From Mixophyes australis (Eukaryota; Chordata; Amphibia; Anura; Limnodynastidae), in NCBI GenBank assembly GCA_036250195.1, contig JAVHZZ010000006.1, positions 169,714,424-169,778,423 of the forward strand: a stretch of DNA of 64,000 nucleotides. The letters are read 5' to 3'. Below the pieces are notes generated by a model, which was not told the origin of the DNA, made no database searches, and worked only from the letters and a program-made list of their open reading frames with translations. The position numbers were made by a program, and so were the translations under genes. Within the stretch, counting starts at the first letter, position 1; every line of letters starts with the position of its first letter. Shown one piece after another: positions 60,701-64,000 of this stretch.

Positions 60701-61827
60701 AATCGAATCATGATTCATGAATCTTGAATCATGAATCGAATCATAAATCATGAATTGAATCATAAATCATGAATCATTAAATGAATCATGAATTGAATCA
60801 TGATTCATGAATCGAATCATGCTTCATGAATCACGAATCATGAATCGAATCATGATTCATGAATCGAATCATGCTTCATGAATCACGAATCATGAATCGA
60901 ATCATGATTCATGAATCGAATCATGATTCATGAATCATGAATCATGAATCGAATCATAAATCATGAATTGAATCATAAATCATGAATCATGAATCATGAA
61001 TCGAATCATAAATCATGAATCATTAAATGAATCATGAATTGAATCATGAATCATGAATTAAATCATGAATCATGAATCATGAATTGAATCATGATTCATG
61101 AATTGAATCATGAATTGAATCATGAATCACGAATCATGAATTTAATCATGAATCATGAATTGAATCATAAATCATGAATTGAATCATGAATCATGAATTG
61201 AATCATGAATCATGAATCATGAATTGAATCATGAATCATGAATCATGAATCAAATCATGATTCATGAATTTAATCATGAATTGAATTATGAATCATGAAT
61301 TGAATCATGATTTATGAATCATGAATCAAGAATTGAATCATGATTCATGAATCATGAATCATGAATCGAATCATAAATCATGATTTGAATCATGATTCAT
61401 GAATCATGAATCATGAATCGAATCATAAATCATGAATTGAATCATAAATCATGAATCATTAAATGAATCATGAATTAAATCATGAATCATGAATTGAATC
61501 ATAAATCATGAATTGAATCATAAATCATGAATCATTAAATGAATCATAAATTGAATCATGAATCATGATTCATGAATCATGAATCATGAATCGAATCATG
61601 ATTCATGTATCATGAATCAAATCATAAATCATGAATTGAATCATAAATCATGAATCATTAAATGCATCATGAATTGAATCATGATTCATGAATCGAATCA
61701 TGATTCATTAATTGAATCATGATTCATGAATCATGAATCATGATTCATGAATCATGAATCATGAATCGAATCATGATTCATGAATCGAATCATGATTCAT
61801 GAATCATGAATCATGAATCGAATCATA
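54755..61827 (-). repeat. 7,073-bp tandem duplication, copy 1
   Basis: The offset to copy 2 is exactly 7,073 at every tracer checked: 54,788, 55,250 (AGTCAAAA), 55,627 (ATTTAATG), 55,917 (CGTGAATTG), 55,995 (AAGAATC variant), 56,425 (TGCTTCAAG) and 56,888. Rare doublets such as CATAAAATG and TTCATTAATCATG are shared. No indel appears over the 2.17 kb of copy 2 that is visible, so this looks like the youngest large duplication in the window. Confidence 0.9.
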
Positions 61828-61892
61828 AATCATGAATTGAATCATAAATCATGAATCATTAAATGAATCATGAATTGAATCATGAATCATGA
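59900..61892 (-). repeat. ~8.8-kb-spaced duplication, copy 2 (pairs with ~51.1-53.0 kb)
   Basis: Tracers: ATTAAATAAATC 51,162/59,974 (8,812), ATAACGAATTATGG 51,531/60,388 (8,857), TTCATTAATTG 52,840/61,704 (8,864) and CATTAAATG 52,993/61,857 (8,864). The offset steps by 45 and then 7 bp. The match stops at 61,893, where 53,029 reads on into GAATTAAATC but this copy reads GATTCATG. Confidence 0.84.
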
Positions 61893-64000
61893 TTCATGAA
61901 TCATGAATCATGAATCGAATCATGATTCATGTATCATGAATCGAATCATAAATCATGAATTGAATCATAAATCATGAATCATTAAATGCATCATGAATTG
62001 AATCATGAATCATGAATTAAATCATGAATCATGAATTTAATCATGAATCATGAATTGAATCATGAATCATTAATCATAATTCATGAAATGAATCATAAAT
62101 TGAATCATGTATCATGAATCATAAATTGAATCATGTATCATGAATCATGAATTGAATCATGAATCATGAATTGAATCATGAATTGAATCATAAATCACGA
62201 ATCATGAATTGAATCATGAATCATGAATTGAATCATGAATCATGAATCATGAATTGAATCATGAATCATGAATTATGAATTGAATCATGAATCATGAATC
62301 GAATCATGATTCATGAATCATGAGTCAAAAATTGAATCATGATTCATGAATCATGAATCATGAATCGAATCAGGATTTATGAATCATGAATCATGAATCC
62401 AATCATAATTCATGAATCATGATTCATGAATTAAATCATGATTCATTAATCAAATCATGATTCATGAATCATGAATCATGAATCGAATCATGATTCATGA
62501 ATCATGAATCATGAATCGAATCATGAATCTTGAATCATGAATTGAATCATGATTCATGAATCATGAATCATGAATCGAATCATGAATTATGAATCATGAA
62601 TCATGAATCGAATCATGATTCATGAATCATGAATCATGAATCGAATCATGAATCATGAATCGAATCATAAATCATGAATTGAATCATAAATCATGAATCA
62701 TTTAATGAATCATTATTCATGAATCATGAATCATGAATCGAATCATGATTTATGAATCATGAATCATGAATCGAATCATGATTCATGAATCGAATCATGA
62801 TTCATGAATCACGAATCATGAATCGAATCATGATTCATGAATCACGAATCATGAATCGAATCATGATTCATGAATCATGAATCATGAATCAAATCATGAT
62901 TCATGAAATGAATCATGAATCGAATCATAAATCATGAATTGAATCATAAATCATGAATCATTAAATGAATCATGAATTGAATCATGAATCGTGAATTGAA
63001 TCATGATTCATGAATCACGAATCATGGATCGAATCATGATTCATGAATCGAATCATGATTCATGAATCAAGAATCATGGATCAAATCATGAATCGTGAAT
63101 CGAATCATGATTCATGAATCATGAATCATGAATCGAATCATAAATCATGAATTGAATCATAAATCATGAATCATTAAATGAATCATGATTCATGAATCAT
63201 GAATCATGAATCGAATAATGATTCATGAATGATGAATGATGAATCGAATCATGATTCATAAATCATGAGTCATGAATCGAATCATGATTCATGAATCGAA
63301 TCATGATTCATAAATCGAATCATGATTCATGAATCACGAATCATGAATCGAATCATGATTCATGAATCATGAATCATGAATCGAATCATGATTCATGAAT
63401 CATGAATCATGAATCGAATCATAAATCATGAATTGAATCATAAATCATGAATCATTAAATGAATCATGAATTGAATCATGATTCATGAATCGAATCATGC
63501 TTCAAGAATCACGAATCATGAATCGAATCATGATTCATGAATCGAATCATGCTTCATGAATCACGAATCATGAATCGCATCATGATTCATGAATCAAATC
63601 ATGATTCTTGAATCATGAATCATGAATCGAATCATGATTCATGAATCATGAATCATGAATCGAATCATAAATCATGAATTGAATCATAAATCATGAATCA
63701 TTAAATGAATCATGAATTGAATCATGATTCATGAATCGAATCAGGATTCATGAATCATGAATCATGAATCCAATCATGATTCATTAATCATGATTCATGA
63801 ATTAAATCATGATTCATTAATCAAATCATGATTCATGAATCATGAATCATGAATCGAATCATGATTCATGAATCTTGAATCATGAATCGAATCATGAATC
63901 TTGAATCATGAATTGAATTATGATTCATGAATCATAATTCATAAAATGAATCATAAATTGAATCATGTATCATGAATCATGAATTGAATCATGAATCATG
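61828..64000 (-). repeat. 7,073-bp tandem duplication, copy 2 (cut by window end)
   Basis: This copy matches from 54,755 onward with constant offset, and the last 40 bases of the window still match 56,888-56,927. Upstream of 61,828 the sequence instead follows 51.0-53.0 kb (offset 8,812-8,864). The 65 bases 61,828-61,892 are identical in both parents, so the crossover lies within them. If the offset holds, copy 2 should run to about 68.9 kb. Confidence 0.9.

Larger units (their letters stand above)
1..64000. repeat. Satellite array filling the window (ATGATTC/GAATCAT family)
   Basis: The entire window is built from three short blocks: ATGATTC, ATGAATC and GATTC. A typical 33-bp monomer is, in order, ATGATTC, GATTC, ATGATTC, ATGATTC, ATGAATC. 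Dropping heptamers gives 26-, 19- and 12-bp versions, so lengths follow 5+7n. Each block holds one G and one C, which gives 10 of 33 bases G+C. Point variants (TTTATG, TTCGTG, TTCAAG, CATTTAATG and others) decorate the units and are shared between distant copies, showing repeated amplification. I found no stretch of 300 bases, or even of about 40, outside this pattern, so no intergenic or unique region remains to describe. The longest single-base runs I noticed are A5. Size and organisation fit eukaryotic heterochromatin. Species and chromosomal location are unknown. Confidence 0.97.
19797..64000 (-). repeat. Right satellite domain, GAATCAT orientation
   Basis: This is the same satellite family read from the other strand. 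The majority heptamer is GAATCAT and the monomer junction reads GAATCGAATC, so the domain is A-rich. Its HOR variants only partly match those on the left. Shared ones include CATTAAATG, AATTTAATC and AATCTTG, which are reverse complements of left-domain variants. Others, such as the CATGTATCATG and AATTCATGAAATG group, recur here many times, and I did not see their reverse complements on the left. The two sides therefore share monomers but have been amplified separately. The domain continues past the window end. Confidence 0.92.

Noticed and set aside
1..64000. Protein-coding genes
   Set aside because: The monomer has TGA in every frame on both strands, and I saw no segment that escapes the repeat, so apparent short ORFs are chance products of variants.
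1..64000. CRISPR array
   Set aside because: Units are contiguous with no unique spacers of even length. The variation lies inside the repeat, and no cas-like gene exists in the window.
1..64000. Bacterial GANTC methylation sites or origin iterons
   Set aside because: GATTC and GAATC are GANTC sites and occur every few bases, but this follows from the monomer. No DnaA boxes, replication genes or other bacterial context were seen.
1..64000. Telomeric repeat
   Set aside because: The heptamer ATGATTC lacks the G-rich strand typical of telomeres, has equal G and C, and is interrupted by five-base blocks and opposite-facing units.
1..64000. Alpha-satellite or CENP-B box
   Set aside because: The unit is 33 bp rather than about 171 bp, and I found no CENP-B-box-like motif. 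A centromeric role cannot be claimed from sequence alone.
1..64000. Assigning a species or a named satellite family
   Set aside because: I do not recognise the ATGATTC/GATTC combination as a named satellite. A search of repeat databases with the 33-bp monomer would be needed.

Overview
The whole 64-kb window is satellite DNA. I see no gene, RNA gene, transposon or unique-sequence island. Nearly every base belongs to a few short blocks: ATGATTC (7 bp), its near-mirror ATGAATC (7 bp) and GATTC (5 bp). These assemble into monomers of 5+7n bp, most often 33 bp, also 26, 19 and 12 bp, with some pure-heptamer stretches of period 28. The composition of the 33-bp monomer is about 30% G+C. Every reading frame on both strands meets TGA within a few codons. 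Tens of kilobases of diverged short-unit satellite with kilobase-scale higher-order repeats (HORs) suggest eukaryotic heterochromatin (pericentromeric, centromeric or subtelomeric) from a long-read assembly. The species cannot be named from the sequence.

Layout: bases 1 to about 19,735 carry the satellite mainly as ATGATTC on the + strand (T-rich). Bases about 19,797 to 64,000 carry the same family reverse-complemented, mainly GAATCAT (A-rich). The switch is a nearly perfect 250-bp palindrome, 19,641-19,890. Its mirror axis lies between 19,765 and 19,766, inside a 40-bp perfect palindrome. A cluster of nine CGATCC variants sits just left of it.

Within each domain, rare point variants act as tracers and reveal nested duplications. 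In the left domain: a ~0.95-kb tandem pair (1-1,990), a block near 1.2-5.0 kb repeated near 7.2-10.2 kb, a 220-bp duplication (6,141-6,552), and a 4.13-4.18-kb tandem pair (10,780-19,090). In the right domain: a ~4.6-4.8-kb pair (about 22.9-32.2 kb), a 1,635-bp pair (34.4-37.5 kb), a ~6.05-kb duplication (36.8-39.0 and 42.8-45.1 kb), a 1,127-bp pair (48.5-50.6 kb), and a 7,073-bp tandem duplication whose second copy runs off the window end. One junction, at 61,828-61,892, shows 65 bp of identity to both apparent parents, as expected of unequal homologous exchange.

A 54-bp AT-rich cassette carrying CATTTAATG (CATTAAATG in the right domain) punctuates both domains in opposite orientations. The commonest substitutions turn TCGA into TTGA or TCAA, the pattern left by decay of methylated CpG. 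The most notable features are the mirror junction, the 5+7n length rule and the recent amplification breakpoints. No protein-coding or classical regulatory system is present.
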